From: Macrobrachium rosenbergii
Taxonomy: Eukaryota > Arthropoda > Malacostraca > Decapoda > Palaemonidae
Length of the DNA stretch: 64,000 nt
Direction: 5' to 3'
NCBI RefSeq assembly: GCF_040412425.1
Contig: NC_089762.1
Location: 24,030,891-24,094,890 of the forward strand
Shown here: piece after piece, positions 47,394 to 61,003 of the stretch
Layout: the number at the start of each line of letters is the position of its first letter
Numbering within the stretch: position 1 is the stretch's first letter
The notes under the pieces: generated by a model
What the model saw: only the letters and a program-made list of their open reading frames with translations
What the model was told of the DNA's origin: nothing
The model's database searches: none
Made by a program: the position numbers and the translations under genes

Positions 47394-48480
47394 TTATTCA
47401 AGATAACACATGCTGCTGAGTTCGGTGCCGTAATAACCTGCCATTATGAATGGGTAATCCTCAGTGAAGACATAGCCATAGCCCCTCTCGTCAGAGAAAG
47501 TGTAGCCGTTGGCCTGATCCAGATCACAGCTCCCACTTTCGTAAGCCGTTTGATTGTAGGTGTAGTGGGCTGCGTTTGAACCGTCGCCACTAGTCAGATA
47601 GTAGCAACTCTTCAGGTATCGGGGCGCTGCTTTCGTGCATGCAGTAGGTATAAACGGAAAAGCCATCCCTCATGTAACCCACGAATTTGCAGGATCCATC
47701 CCCAGCTATGCACTTGGGAAGCAGGTGGTAATGGTAACGACACATTGGGTCGCTGTGGCCATTGCAGGTGTCGAAGCTTTCACCCTCAGCAACAACAGCA
47801 ACATCTCCAGTTGGGCTGGCCAGATGATTGTAGAAGAACCCTCCTGATATTGCTATTCCCACTGGACCCAATCTGTAGGGATTGAAGGTGTTACCTTTGC
47901 TTGGATTTTGTGGGACTGCCATATAGACCTCGTGTTTACAAGCGCTGTTGGGGTTCGGTCTCTCTTGCCCTGTCTCGTAGTCATGATTCGGAATGCCATT
48001 GCTGACGACTATGCGGTAATTTCCTGAGGTGGCCACGTAGTACTCCGAGTCACTTTTAGTGACAGTGCATCCACAATTGTTCTGTTCTGTGGTGTAACAA
48101 GTGCCACTGCTGTACAGTTCCAAAGCCTTCTGTAACAGTGCCTCTTGTGCCTGCGCACTCGTGTACGTGCAGCTGAAACCTTTCTTTTGTTTCTTCTTAT
48201 TCGATTTGAAAATGATTTTGACATTTTTTGTGCTGGTACTGAAGTCCACTGGTCCGTCCGTTCCACAAAACACCGTCTTTTTACCGGAGTCACTCACTTT
48301 GAAGAAGTCAAGACACTTTCCTTTTTTGTTTGGATTTTGCAGATTGAATGTTTGGCAAGTGATGGTTATTGGGGACCCAGTGTTGAATTTGTAAATACAC
48401 TTATTCTTCTTGGGATAGCTGTTAGGGTAATTTGGGCTCTGAAATGTTCCAGAAGATTCGGTGAACTGGCCTCCACAAGC
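47394..48480 (-). CDS. Exon 2 of a secreted CUB-YHYH domain protein (one frame break)
   Basis: The exon opens right after a TTTTTTCTTTGCAG acceptor and runs to a TAA at 47394-47396. Numbering with exon 1, residues 21-125 form a CUB domain: CGGQFTESSGTFQSPNYP, Cys21/Cys47 and Cys75/Cys91 spaced as CUB disulfide pairs. From about 150 a YHYH domain follows, with the CRYHYHLLPKC motif (YHYH at 267-270), NGHSDPMC before it and GYMRDGF at 286-292. At the GGGG run 47621-47624 the frame breaks after about residue 304. The next frame continues the domain (RYLKSCYYLTSGDGS, HYTYNQTAYESGSCDLDQAN, YVFTEDYPFIMAGYYGT). One surplus base would explain it, so it is either a sequencing/assembly indel or a recent mutation. 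The predicted full product is about 379 residues. YHYH proteins are extracellular but of unknown function. Confidence 0.9.
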
Positions 48481-48481
48481 C

Positions 48482-49785
48482 TGCAAAGAAAAAACGAAAT
48501 TATCATTAGGTGCGTTTTTTATCTTGCTAAATTCCAGAATTCAAAGTATATGAATGTGTATTCAGTGCTGTGATGATAGCAGTCATTTATGATCATTGTA
48601 GCCAAAGCAAAGGATTTAAAAATCTCCTATAAATTCTTCTGCATATAAAGAAGGGAATTAACTGTAAAATATATAAAAATAGTATCTTTGTGTCGGTATC
48701 TTTGTTAAAGTCTAAAATACAAAAATTGTTGGAATTGTCACAAGCTGATGATCACAGTGATATACTTTTTAACCTGATTTTGGCTCCCTGTAGTGCGAGA
48801 GACACAGACTAATTAAATTAATGTTACACATGAATGATACAAATACAAACATAGCAAATGCAATCCATGCATTCCTTGGGGCTAATAAATGTCAGCATAA
48901 ATATATAAAATAATGCAACAGATACCAGAGTGCATGCCATCCCATCTTTAAAAACGGAATCTTTCAATATCCATAAGTCGCTGGTTGCTAGGGAAAACTT
49001 ATTTATTCATATATTAAATATCAGTGCACTGGTGAATTAATTATTGTGTTATATTCGAAACCAGTTCACAGTGCAGTACATTGATGCATTTGGTTTTGTG
49101 ACGGTACCGGATTAACAACTGTATGATATTACTGAAAATAATACATTAACCACTGTACAGTGTTCATATTTGGAATCTTAAGTAAAAGTTTTATTAATAT
49201 TACAGAAATAAAACTTTTATTTCAAGTAAACTTGTAACCGTATATTGTATACAACGAAGAAAACAAGGTAAGACTTGGACAAAACCATCATGAAGGTAAT
49301 GCTCTTAAATAAGAGAATGAAAAAGAAACATGAAATTAAAGAATAAAAAGTCTGGGTGGGAATCCTCTTAATTAAGACAGGGTGTTGTAAAAAGATGAGA
49401 TGAAACGCGAGAGCGGATAACCTCAAGAATATGAAGCCCCGCCACGTGTCTGATTTCCTGTAAGTATAGAATAAGGAATGGTAATTAAATTTGTATTAAA
49501 CATGTCTCTTAGTAGTGATCATGATTTCGCTTTGTTTGCGCAGCTATTTGATATGGTAATTCTTTGCGAATTTATTCTGCATTTACCTGTAAAAACTTTT
49601 TACTGACGGCAGTAGACTTTATATAAGAATCGTTAAATTCAGTTTATTAGTTTCCCCTGATAAATAGAAGACCTTTCAACTATCATTTTCATATTTGCAA
49701 AAATGATTGATCTGTAGAGGATGTACTGCTAATCTGTTAGTGAGGAGACAGGCTTTCCGTTTCGGTGTCTTTTTCCAGTAGACGA
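48482..49785. other. Intronic DNA, nothing recognised
   Basis: AT-rich. No repeat or exon-like segment seen. Confidence 0.45.
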
Positions 49786-51366
49786 ATGTTTGTCTCTAGA
49801 CCATGAAAGGAGACATTCATGTCTAATTGTTAAATGTTTGTCTCTAAACATGAAAGGAGACATTCCTGTCTAATTGTTAAATGTTTGTCTCTAGACCATG
49901 AAAGGAGACATTCATGTCTAATTGTTAAATGTTTGTCTCTATACATGAAAGGAGACATTCATGTCTAATTGTTAAATATTTGTCTCTAGACCATGAAAGG
50001 AGACATTCTTGTCTAATTGTTAAATGTTTGTCTCTGAACCATGAAAGGAGACATTCATGTCTGATTGTTAAATATTTGTCTCTGAACCATGAAAGGAGAC
50101 ATTCATGTCTAATTGTTAAATGTTTGTTTCTAAACATGAAAGGAGACATTCATGTCTAATTGTTAAATGTTTGTCTCTAGACCATGAAAGGAAACATTCA
50201 TGTCTAATTGTTAAATGTCCTTCTCTCAACCATGAAAGGAGACAGTCATGTCTAATTGTTAAATGTTTGTCTCTCAACCATGAAAGGAGACATTCATGTC
50301 TGATTGTTAAATGATTGTCACTAAATCGTGAAAGGAGACAGTCTTGTCTAATTGTTAAATGTTTGTCTCTAGACCATGAAAGGAGACATTCACATCTAAT
50401 TGTTAAATGTCTGTCTCTCGACCATGAAAGGAGACATTCATGTCTAATTGTTAAATGTCTGTCTCAACCATGAAAGGAGACATTCATGTCTAATTGTTAA
50501 ATGTTTGTCTCTAGACCATGAAAGGAGACATTCATGTCTAATTGTTAAATGTTTATCTCCAGACCCTGAAAGGAGACAGTCTTGTCTAATTGTTAAATGT
50601 TTGTCTCTAGACCATGAAAAGAGACATTCTCGTCTAATTGTTAAATGTTTTTCTCTAGACCATGAAAGGAGACATTCATGTCTAATTGTTAAATGTCTGT
50701 CTCTCGACCATGAAAGGAGACATTCATGTCTAATTGTTAAATGTCTGTCTCTCGACCATGAAAGGAGACATTCATGTCTAATTGTTAAATGTTTGTCTCT
50801 AAATCATGAAAGGAGACATTCATGTCTAATTGTTAAATGTTCGTCTCTAGACCATGAAAGGAGACATTCATGTCTAATTGTTAAATGTTTATCTCCAGAC
50901 CATGAAAGGAGACATTCATGTTTAATTGTTAAATGTTTGTCTCTAAATCATGAAAGGAGACATTCATGTCTAATTGTTAAATGTTTGTCTCTCAACCATG
51001 AAAGGAGACATTCATGTCTGATTGTTAAATGTTTGTCTCTAAATCATGAAAGGAGACAGTCATGTCTAATTGTTAAATGTTTGTCTGTAGACCATGAAAG
51101 GAGACATTCATGTCTAATTGTTAAATGTTTGTCTTCAGACCGTGAAAGGAGACATTCATGTCTAATTGTTAAATGTTTGTCTCTCAACCACTAAAGGAGA
51201 CAGTCATGTGTAATTGTTTAATGTTTGTCTCTAAACCATGAAAGATGACAGTCATGTCTAATTGTTAAATGGTTATCTCCAAACCATGAAAGGAGACAGT
51301 CGTGTCTAATTGTTGAATGTTTGTCTTTAAAGCATGAAAGGAGACATTCATGCCTAATTGTTTAAA
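49786..51366 (+). repeat. 48-bp minisatellite, about 33 copies
   Basis: The unit is ATGTTTGTCTCTAGACCATG, then AAAGGAGACATTCATGTC, then TAATTGTTAA. Most copies are 48 bp, and some lack one base (CTAAACATG form, 47 bp). Because 48 is a multiple of three, copies stay in frame and give a 16-residue repeat CLSLDHERRHSCLIVK, open for 248 codons at 50448-51194. The minus strand is also open in places. Each unit has two short inverted repeats (GTCTC/GAGAC and AGACAT/ATGTCT). Confidence 0.92.
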
Positions 51367-51531
51367 TTCGTATAAATGAGAAAAGAGAAAGAAAATGGAG
51401 TTTTTGTACGAAGTAGTCCCGGTCCTTGTCACTTTGATTACGTCCCGAGCTATTACACCATATTCTTTGGAAGCTAGAATTTCAAGTCAGTGGTCCCTGT
51501 GGGCTTGTTCCATATGAATATGTTTCATCTA

Positions 51532-51535
<4 letters not shown>

Positions 51536-51613
<78 letters not shown>
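51536..51613. repeat. (AAT)n microsatellite
   Basis: About 26 trinucleotides with one frame slip. Confidence 0.95.
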
Positions 51614-51639
51614 TTGGATAGACATTCAGAATTTTATAT

Positions 51640-53640
51640 TTTTCCCATTGAAGAAATCGCCAAGTTCGAGCACGGGAAAGGATTAGATGGTATTATATAA
51701 GTGTTTTTGATCATCTAGGTGCCTTAGAATTCAGATAACTAATAAGATTGAACATCATGACATTCAGTATCATGTTCAGCTTGTAAACAGCTTAGGGCTA
51801 ATGACATTCGAGACATATAAAAAGATAAGTCATCACATTCCTAACTTTCCACATAATAGACAGAGAGAGACGCACCCATGATTTTCCCCTCCGGCGATGC
51901 GATGTGGAGGAATAAAAGGTTGAGGATCGCGCTGCTAATCCAGCAGTGCAAAGGACTTCAGTAGTATAAAAATGAAGAGAGTAGCCTCTGAAATCTACCT
52001 GCCGCCCATCGTGTTGTATGAATGCATCAAAGAACATCAGCTCCATTATAGAAGAAACGTGATTTTTAAGATTGACCTGTGACCATAAACTATCTTGGGT
52101 CCCCATTTGAAAATCTTACAAATGCCTGATCGTATTAAATATGTTGTACGTGTTGGCTCATATGTCGTGTGATACAGACCATCAGACATTTCTGGAAATA
52201 TTCAGAGCACTTTTGTTGTCAAATTTATCCTAAGGATGTGAAAATTCATCAGTAACCCATAACAGTTTAAAGGAGGTAGATTCAATACATCGTGCAGTCA
52301 TGAGGCTGCGCACAAGAACCTTTAGGACAATACATATTCCTAGTCTTCTCATTTTGATGTGGGAGTATTACTTTTGGATCTCTCCCGCCAGTCCTATATC
52401 ATTAGATACTGGTACAGGTTACAGAGATTACCAGTTCTCTTGCTATTAAAATGTAAATAGAGATACCATTTTAGATATTATGTGAAGATCATCTTAATCT
52501 CTGCCACTTCATGGATTAGGTTGAACCAGTAGTTTGGGAATTAAATATAACTGGAAAGGAAGTATTTCCATTCAAAATACCAATAACCCTTAATTGGAAC
52601 TGGGCAAAGATAGTGTTTTGCAAGTTTCAGTGGTTTTGAGAATAACCAGGATGGGATGGTGAATATAGTGGCTCAAATTTATTTTTACTCATAGCTCCAA
52701 ATCCAGAGCTGGCACTGATTTTGGAGTTTACGGTCATTTATCTTATTGCAAGGGTGCACCTCCTCGCGTAGCTTCTGCTTCTTCAGCGGAGCTGAATGGT
52801 ATTTTAACAACCACTGAGGAAAGTCGTAATTATGGAAGAAGGTAACTACTATATACCATCTATATGATTCAAGTGTTTTGCAGACATCTGGTGTTTTCGA
52901 CATGGCCAACCAATTCATTGAGAAAAGTTTCAACTGGCTTCGTATTATGGAGAGCAGAGGGACGTAAATAAGATTTTGTTGGATTCCAGCACATGTAGGA
53001 CACATGGCAGTGAAGAGATAGTTAAACTAGTAAAGCAAGCTGTAGTTTACTTTCAAGAAGTGCACTATTGTGTTGTGATTTAATCCCTGGATTGAAAACC
53101 GTAATACGAGACATCTAGCAAGAGCGTTGGGGCTTGGTGGATGAGAACAAAGTGAAAGTGATTGTGAGTGTTATAATTCCTTGGAATTATGGAAATATGC
53201 CCAGAAGACGGGAGGCAACACCATGCTAGTCTCATATAGGTGACACTCTCCTACCTCATGAATGATTGATGGCTGGTGATTATCAGACATTTTGTGAAGA
53301 TTGTTGGATCCCATTGACTGTGGAGCATTTCCTTGTGGAATGCCCCGGTCCTGGGGATCTTCGAAGTAGATCATTCTCTGCAAATCGCAGTGTGGATGGC
53401 AGGTACATTCTTGCCAAGATTATTGGGAAGGTTGTAGTATATGATGCCAGAGGTTTTTTTTAGATTAATTTCAAAAGCTGGTCCTCTGCAAAAGGTATAG
53501 TTCATCTTGTTATACTATTCATTTCTTCTTGTTTCAGACTGATTAAATTTAATCACTTTTTTAATAAATGACATTGGTATCTATGACCTTTGACTTCCGG
53601 ACGCCAGAGAACCTTACATCAACAATCACCTTTGTGATAC
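51640..53640 (+). mobile_element. Jockey-like non-LTR retrotransposon (LINE) remnant
   Basis: Decayed 3' part of a LINE on plus, with frame changes. From about 52060 there is a reverse-transcriptase C-terminal stretch (LSWVPHL-like, then DSIH-like and SPASPIS near 52280-52400). At about 52850-53010 is an RNase H-like part (MANQFIEKSFNWLRIMESRG, then CWIPAHVGHMGSEEIVKL). A PWNYGNMPRRREATPC stretch follows, and at 53293-53343 the zinc motif CEDCWIPLTVEHFLVEC (CX2CX7HX4C) typical of these elements. The tail continues to about 53640. No intact frame remains. Confidence 0.8.
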
Positions 53641-55316
53641 TGATAATATTAATTGTAAATTGTAACGGTTAAAAATAAGAAGAAAACTAAGAATAAAAAT
53701 GATGGTAAGAAGAATTAACATGGTATAAATTAAAACGAGCGTTTAACAGAAGCATTGCAAGACCGAATATTTGGAATGCACAAAAACCTGGATCGTGATA
53801 AAGTTCTTTACTAAGATTTCCGGCAGGCCTTACTTCCACATACGAGTATCATTTTTCCTTTCAACAAGCAGAGGTTCATGACTCCTCACTTTATTGGAAT
53901 GGCTGCTTTAATGCAGGGGCGTCGGCAGCAGTGCTGCAGGCACGGTCATTTTATGGGCCAGAATTGCAAATAACTTGTATCAAGTCATTTTAATTGAACT
54001 TTCTGTTTCTGGTGCATCATTCAGTGGGGTGGGTGTTCATTACTCAAATGTCAAAAAATACTTTTATCGAATTCCAAATGTATTCACTGAAGATTTCATT
54101 TTTAGGACACGTCTGAAAGGAATGCTGACAAAAAGTGTGGACTATACTGGGTCAGCAGCCATAATTACACGGAAATAAACGCCTTTACTTACGCTGAAAT
54201 CATGCTTCCCTCATGTCATCATCAGTATTGCTATATGAGGTAAAACTGTGCAGAACTCTCTCACGAGAAATATCACAAAATTATTGCGCTTTATCTTGGA
54301 AATAAATTACATAACTTAAAACAGCAGGGCATAAACCAACGTGCCCTTGGGCCTTTCCAGAACCATCTGGGTAAGTAGTTTATCTGCATGAGATCAATAT
54401 CAACCATTAATGTTGGTCTTGCTAGGAAAAAAGTTGGCCAAAAAATACTTTGGAGTAAAATGCTTTATGATTATTCAGGAAAAGTTTTAAAAATTTTTGC
54501 CTGATCTTATAATATGACTGGTAATTATTTCGTAGTTGCCCCCGTCCCCCCATCTCTCTCTCTCTCTTTCTCTTATGATGGGCAAAATCAAGGTAACGTG
54601 AATCTGCCTCGCTGTTGATGATTGGTAATATCATGTCCCTTTTGCTTTCTAGTTGGGTATATCTGTTACAGATGAATTCTTCGAGTCTCTTTGTCAGTAC
54701 CTTCGACCTCTTTTGGGAGTCTGAGCGCCGTAGCAAAGTTTGCCTTACTAGATACTAGATGAGGAAGCAGTACCATGTAACTTGTTGTCGATGAGCCTTT
54801 ACAAAGCATCAGGTCCATGTCACTTGTTACAAATTAATACTTTTTCTCTTCTTACCAATACCTTTCTTACTTTTTGTGCTTCGCGAGGGGACTTCACACT
54901 TGTGAGTAATGAGCATTTATTGATTTACAGATTTTGTTGTACATATTTACTTTTTATGGCTCGAGTAAACTTTGTGTAATTTGAAATATTTTGAGTCGCA
55001 TACCTCTAATATGTTAAGGGTTAAGGGAAAATGTTTCAGACCTTTGTGTGTTATTTAAAAAAGTTATTGATCCGTCACAATAGCATTTATAACATATGCA
55101 AAACAGCAACCGTGGAAATTCTACGAATCCGCTCTTTATAAATTCCCGTGGAGGTGGTTTGCAGTTTTCGTTAACGACTCAGAGTCCAAGTTGCGTAGCG
55201 AAAAAAATAAAAATAAGAGGAGAGGAACCAGCAAATGAAAATGTCACCAACTGTTAGTAGTAGAGAGATATCACGATATGGAATAGTCAGCAAGCGCTTA
55301 TTTATAGCATAGAGAT
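53641..55316. other. Intronic DNA, nothing recognised
   Basis: A few short frames without domains. Confidence 0.4.
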
Positions 55317-55745
55317 CCCGTAGGGGGTAGTGCCGTCAGTGCTCCTCGTGTGGAGCACTGTTGGCATTACTCAAGGGTGTTTGCAGCGTCCCTTCGGCCC
55401 CTAGCTGCAATCTCTTTCATTCCTTTCACTATCAGGTGTTCTTCCCAGAAATTATTAGATTGCAATATCGTCTTACATTCACAATTCACTATAGCCAGGA
55501 CCTTGTTCATGAGGCGTTGGGCCGTTCTTAATGCCAAATGGCATGACCTTTCACTATACCCCCGTTCATATTCTCTTTCTTCCATCTGACTTTCCACCCT
55601 CTCTAACAGTTCTTTCTTAGTGCAGTTGCGAGGTTTTCCTCCTGTTACACCTTTTCTTTTAAACCTTCTTACTGTCAATTTCCCTGTCAGCGCTGAATGA
55701 CCTCACTGGTCCTAGTGCCTGGCCTTTGGCTGAAATTCTGTATTC
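55317..55745 (+). repeat. Decapod dispersed repeat, copy 5, with insertion
   Basis: Same family as 12977-13286, but interrupted by about 125 bp. The insertion is bracketed by direct repeats CCTTTCACTAT at about 55422-55432 and 55547-55557. Confidence 0.85.
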
Positions 55746-56616
55746 TATTCTACAGTATAGCTCAGAGAGGAAGAGACAAGCCATCAAATTTTAATATCAC
55801 TAGTGGTAATTCATAAAAGTTGTCAGAATACTGCCTTTTCAAAAGTTCCTTTTTTGGGATGAATTTCTTGTCAATTACTCTAACATTCTGGGAATTTTCC
55901 TCCAGTTTCAGTTCCCTCGATTCCTTACAAGTTCCATAAATTATCGGACTTTTCCAAATACCCAAAGTCGATATGCTGAGGCTGAAATACTCGTAAAAGG
56001 TGCGCGTCCTCGAGAGATCAAGCACAGTTCTCATGACTGTATAGACGATGTAATATTGGCCGGAGATATTGAATTCTGGGCATTTACGTAAGATTTGAAA
56101 TTAGAGGAATAGTAATTTTTTCCTCTGATTTTTACTAGTGTATCTTTTTGTACAGCGAATGAATGAAGTGAACAAAAAATAATACGGTAAGAGACTATAT
56201 GAAGCGAAGGATAGTTGAGGGCAGAAAAGGGTTTGGGGACAGTTTGTTTTTCGTCTTAATATTATATGTAACAAGGGTAGAATTTTCAGACGTATAATAA
56301 ATACCTTCTTTCGGATAGATATCTTTCCGATAACTTTTCAGCTAATAAAGACCTTTCAGTGGGTGACGACACCGTTAATAACAGTTTAATGATACATGTA
56401 ATAATACCGCGCTCCCAAATTCTGTCCGTTTGTACGACCTTTGGGTCCATTCAGAAACCCCACGAATTTCGCTGGTTATCATCATCATCATCATCATCAT
56501 CATTAGAAATAATGTTCTAATGTGTCGGTGACCACAAAGAATTTATTGGATGCTCTTCTGTTTGTAGCCTTGTCCAATTCTTTATTGAAGTTATCTAAAA
56601 ATGTTTGGAGGTTTTC

Positions 56617-56650
<34 letters not shown>

Positions 56651-56764
56651 ATATATACATATATGTACCTATACGTATGTGTATGCTACAGTGTGTTTGT
56701 GTAATTTTTACGCAAGTAGGAAGTTCGTCCGATTTATTATCATACCTTCTGTATAATTTTATGC
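55746..56764. other. Intronic DNA with simple repeats
   Basis: (ATC)n at about 56476-56503 and (CA)n at 56618-56649. No gene seen. Confidence 0.45.
56618..56649. repeat. (CA)n microsatellite
   Basis: About 16 CA dinucleotides. Confidence 0.95.
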
Positions 56765-56960
56765 TGGCCCGAAGGATTAGATTTATTTCACGTGGCTAAG
56801 AACCAACTGGTTACCTAGCAACGGGACCTACAGCTTATTGTGGGATCCGAACCACATTATGACGAGAAATGAATTTCTATCGCCAGAAATAAATTCCTCT
56901 AATTCTTCATTAGCCGGGTAGGAGAGTCGAACGCAGGGCCAACAGCTTGTGACAGAGCAG
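56765..56960 (-). mobile_element. SINE-like decapod repeat
   Basis: On minus a tRNA-like GTTCGACTCTCC is followed by AATTCATTTCTCG, then GTAGGTCCCGTTGCTAGGTA, GGTTCTTAGCCACGTG and AATCTAATCCTTCGGGCC. I recognise this as a frequent decapod dispersed element, but its A-box is unclear. Confidence 0.6.
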
Positions 56961-57309
56961 AAGCACGGCAAGACTACTGGGGCTTTTCATCGCTGAGGCT
57001 TTTATTTGGTCAGTCAAGTAAAATAAGAAGCAATAGTGATAGTTGTCGGGGTAAAGAGTCAAATATAGTTCACGACCGAAGTACAGATGTCGGTGACGCA
57101 ACGGAAAGCTCTAATACACCTGATACAGCGGATATCGATCTGTTCGACAGCTGCGGTGAACAGAAATTATTTTTTTTTTTTTGTGTGTGGAGAATAACTG
57201 TTTCCATGATTCGGATCACGAATGTTAGGAAACTGTTATGATACAGATATGAGTACCATGCTGTGGCTCTTGAAAAATTAGCAATTTAACCACCTCTTGT
57301 TTTATTTTT

Positions 57310-57690
57310 AGTTTTCTGAAAAGAAAACTATTGTGCCGGCTCTGTCTGTCCGTCCGCACTTTTTCTGTCCGGCCTCAGAACTTAAAAACTACTGAGGCTA
57401 GAGGGCTGCAAATTGGTATGTTGATCATCCAACCCTCCAATCATCAAACACACCAAATTGCAGCCCTCTAGCCTCAGTAGTTTTTATTTTATTTAAGGTT
57501 AAAGTTAGCCGTAATCGTGCTTTGGCAGTGGTATAGGATATCCCACCACCGGGCCGTGGTTAAAGTTTCATGGGCCGCGGCTCATACAGCATTGTACCGA
57601 GACCTTCGAAAGACAGATCTATTTTCGGTGGCCTCGATTATACGATGTGCAGAAAACTCGATTGCGCCGAAGTTCGCATTTTTTACTTGT
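57310..57690 (+). repeat. Highly structured decapod repeat with three hairpins
   Basis: Hairpin 1 is AGTTTTCTGAAAAGAAAACT (57310-57329). Hairpin 2 has arms of about 45 bp at 57384-57428 and 57441-57485 (outer part ACTACTGAGGCTAGAGGGCT and its reverse complement, exact). Hairpin 3 is around CGAAAGACAGATCTATTTTCG (about 57608-57628). Between them is CACCGGGCCGTGGTTAAAG and CATGGGCCGCGGCTCATAC. The family is common in decapod genomes from memory. Its nature is unknown to me. Confidence 0.75.
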
Positions 57691-57950
57691 TTCCTTCGTG
57701 ATATGATTGTTTTGTGGTCGAATCCTCAAAGTAAATTTTGCAAAAGTCAAAGGAACCATATAAGTAATGTTTTTATACGTAAGATAAACTGTGAGTTCGT
57801 TATCTGTGGGCGCGAAATGGGAGATTAACGAATAAAGTTAGGAAAATTAAGTAGTAAATGACTAATTTTATCATTATTTTTATCATTATGATATGATGAT
57901 TGGCGTACATTACAATTATTGTCGAATAAATTAATATTTGTTATCGTCGA

Positions 57951-58022
<72 letters not shown>

Positions 58023-58580
58023 CGAGTAAAGCAGGGGAAGTGGGTAATGAGTCCCAGGGCATACAAAGGTCACGCCTCCATTATCGGAAGACCAACAGCG
58101 ATCCCCCAAGCGTTATATCATTAACAATGCACAGTCTTCCATTGTCGTCTGAATGTGGACCACGACCAGTGTGACCTAGTTATTTGCTTATATAAACAAA
58201 AACTTAATGTTCTATCCATTCTTATTCCACACCCTCAGGAGGTCACCCAGGGATTTCGCTTTTACTTCATCTAGTTAAATGTTTTTCTCATTTGCATTTC
58301 CGTTGGTCATCTATTGCTCTCTTAACCGTGACTTCAGATAAAATATTTCTGGTATTTGCCAATTATTTTTTCAAATTCAAATTTAACGCAACGTGACGAT
58401 TGAGACTGTGTTAATTAGAATTCTTCTCATTTAATGCTTGTATTGCGAAGGAACAAAGTTGACCCTTATTTCCTGTTAGTATCCAGATTTAATGGCGAAA
58501 AGATCTGATTGAAACCAAAAAAATTAGCATGAAAAAGGAAATTTTCAAACCAAGTAGCTCAGTTAAGAGCCTCAGGTGAT
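57691..58580. other. Intronic DNA with (ATT)n
   Basis: (ATT)n at about 57951-58021. Nothing else recognised. Confidence 0.45.
57951..58021. repeat. (ATT)n microsatellite
   Basis: About 23 trinucleotides. Confidence 0.95.
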
Positions 58581-59922
<1,342 letters not shown>

Positions 59923-59979
59923 GGCATGCGCCGAATGAAGGCCGAGACAGAAGACGACCAAGCAGGATAATAAGCGCAT
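59923..59979 (-). CDS. Exon 1 (signal peptide) of the CUB-YHYH gene
   Basis: ATG at 59977-59979 with A at -3. The 57-nt coding part gives MRLLSCLVVFCLGLHSAHA, a textbook secretion signal (Arg, hydrophobic core, AHA cleavage site). It ends on a codon boundary at a GTAAGT donor. Exon 2 begins with Ala-Cys-Gly-Gly in phase 0, directly at the first cysteine of the CUB domain, where a signal-peptide exon is expected. On minus, TCATTC at 60031-60026 is a possible initiator about 50 nt upstream. The link between the exons is inferred from phase, strand and content, since no transcript is available here. Confidence 0.72.
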
Positions 59980-60945
59980 CGTGACCGACTGCCGAGATGT
60001 CGCGAACTGTTATGGGATGTCGCTGGAATGAGCACCCAGAGTTCACCTTCCCGATTCAGTTACCGCCGGTTACCGTTGTTCTCTTTGCTGGGCCGATCAT
60101 CCTTGGACAAATGGGGCTTTTCAGTGTACTCGATCAGAAAATGAACAGTTGTGTTCAGTGCATTAATATCAGTTTGTACTGGACACACCTGGTCATTTCC
60201 TGGTCGAATGTGCCGAAAAGCTCCCGGCCTGCTTATGTAACTTTGCCAGGTGTTAGAAATTTATTGGGTCTAACAGTGCCTTACTTTAAAAGGTTTTCGT
60301 TGACTGAGTTGCAGGCACAGTTGCAGGACCTGTCCAGTCCTAGAGGCATTAACACATACCAAAGATTTAGACCGAGTTGTGTGTGACAAAAACGAACAAA
60401 AATTAAATAGGGCTATTCAGAGGTAGAAACACCTAAGCTAATAGCGGCATTATCTATTATTTAAATGACATCTAGAAAGTAGCTTGATTTAACAGAAATA
60501 TAATTTAGCGTCCATAGCTTGGACGAGAAAATGGTAACCTGTTTTGATGTCATAAAATCATCCAGAATTTACCCATAAATGCCTTCCAGAATTATATTCA
60601 ACACTGTGATAGTCGACTGTGTTTCTTATAATGGTTGTTTCGTTTTACACCAATTTCTGAGGAAGCTTTTCGGGTGCACTTCTTTTCGATGAAATTAGTC
60701 CTCCCTCAGGTGCCTCACCTTGCCCTCGCTTTTAAACCCCCTAAACAGATGTCACTTCGGAGAAAACTGGATAACCTTATATATTAGATGAGAAGGGGAA
60801 TTATGTTTAACATAATTTTTGGGTTGGTTGCGTTGATACACAAAAAGGGAGCCATAAGTTTTGGGTTTGTTGTGTGCTGTTGAGTGGGTAGTAAGCCGTG
60901 ACATCTCTGACCGTATGAAAACTTCAGAAACAACATTGCAAGAAA

Positions 60946-61003
<58 letters not shown>

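Noticed and set aside
47394..48486. Starting the CUB-YHYH protein at 48486 within this exon
   Set aside because: The apparent start is TTG inside the splice acceptor. The true start is the ATG in the upstream signal-peptide exon.
48145..48573. 142-codon plus-strand frame over the CUB exon
   Set aside because: Antisense shadow. The minus frame carries the CUB motifs and cysteine spacing.
49786..51366. CRISPR-like regular repeats
   Set aside because: Units are contiguous 48-bp near-identical repeats without unique spacers, in a eukaryotic context.
59997..60386. 129-codon plus-strand frame beginning at the CUB-YHYH gene's 5' end
   Set aside because: No recognisable domain. It overlaps the likely promoter of the minus-strand gene, so probably chance.
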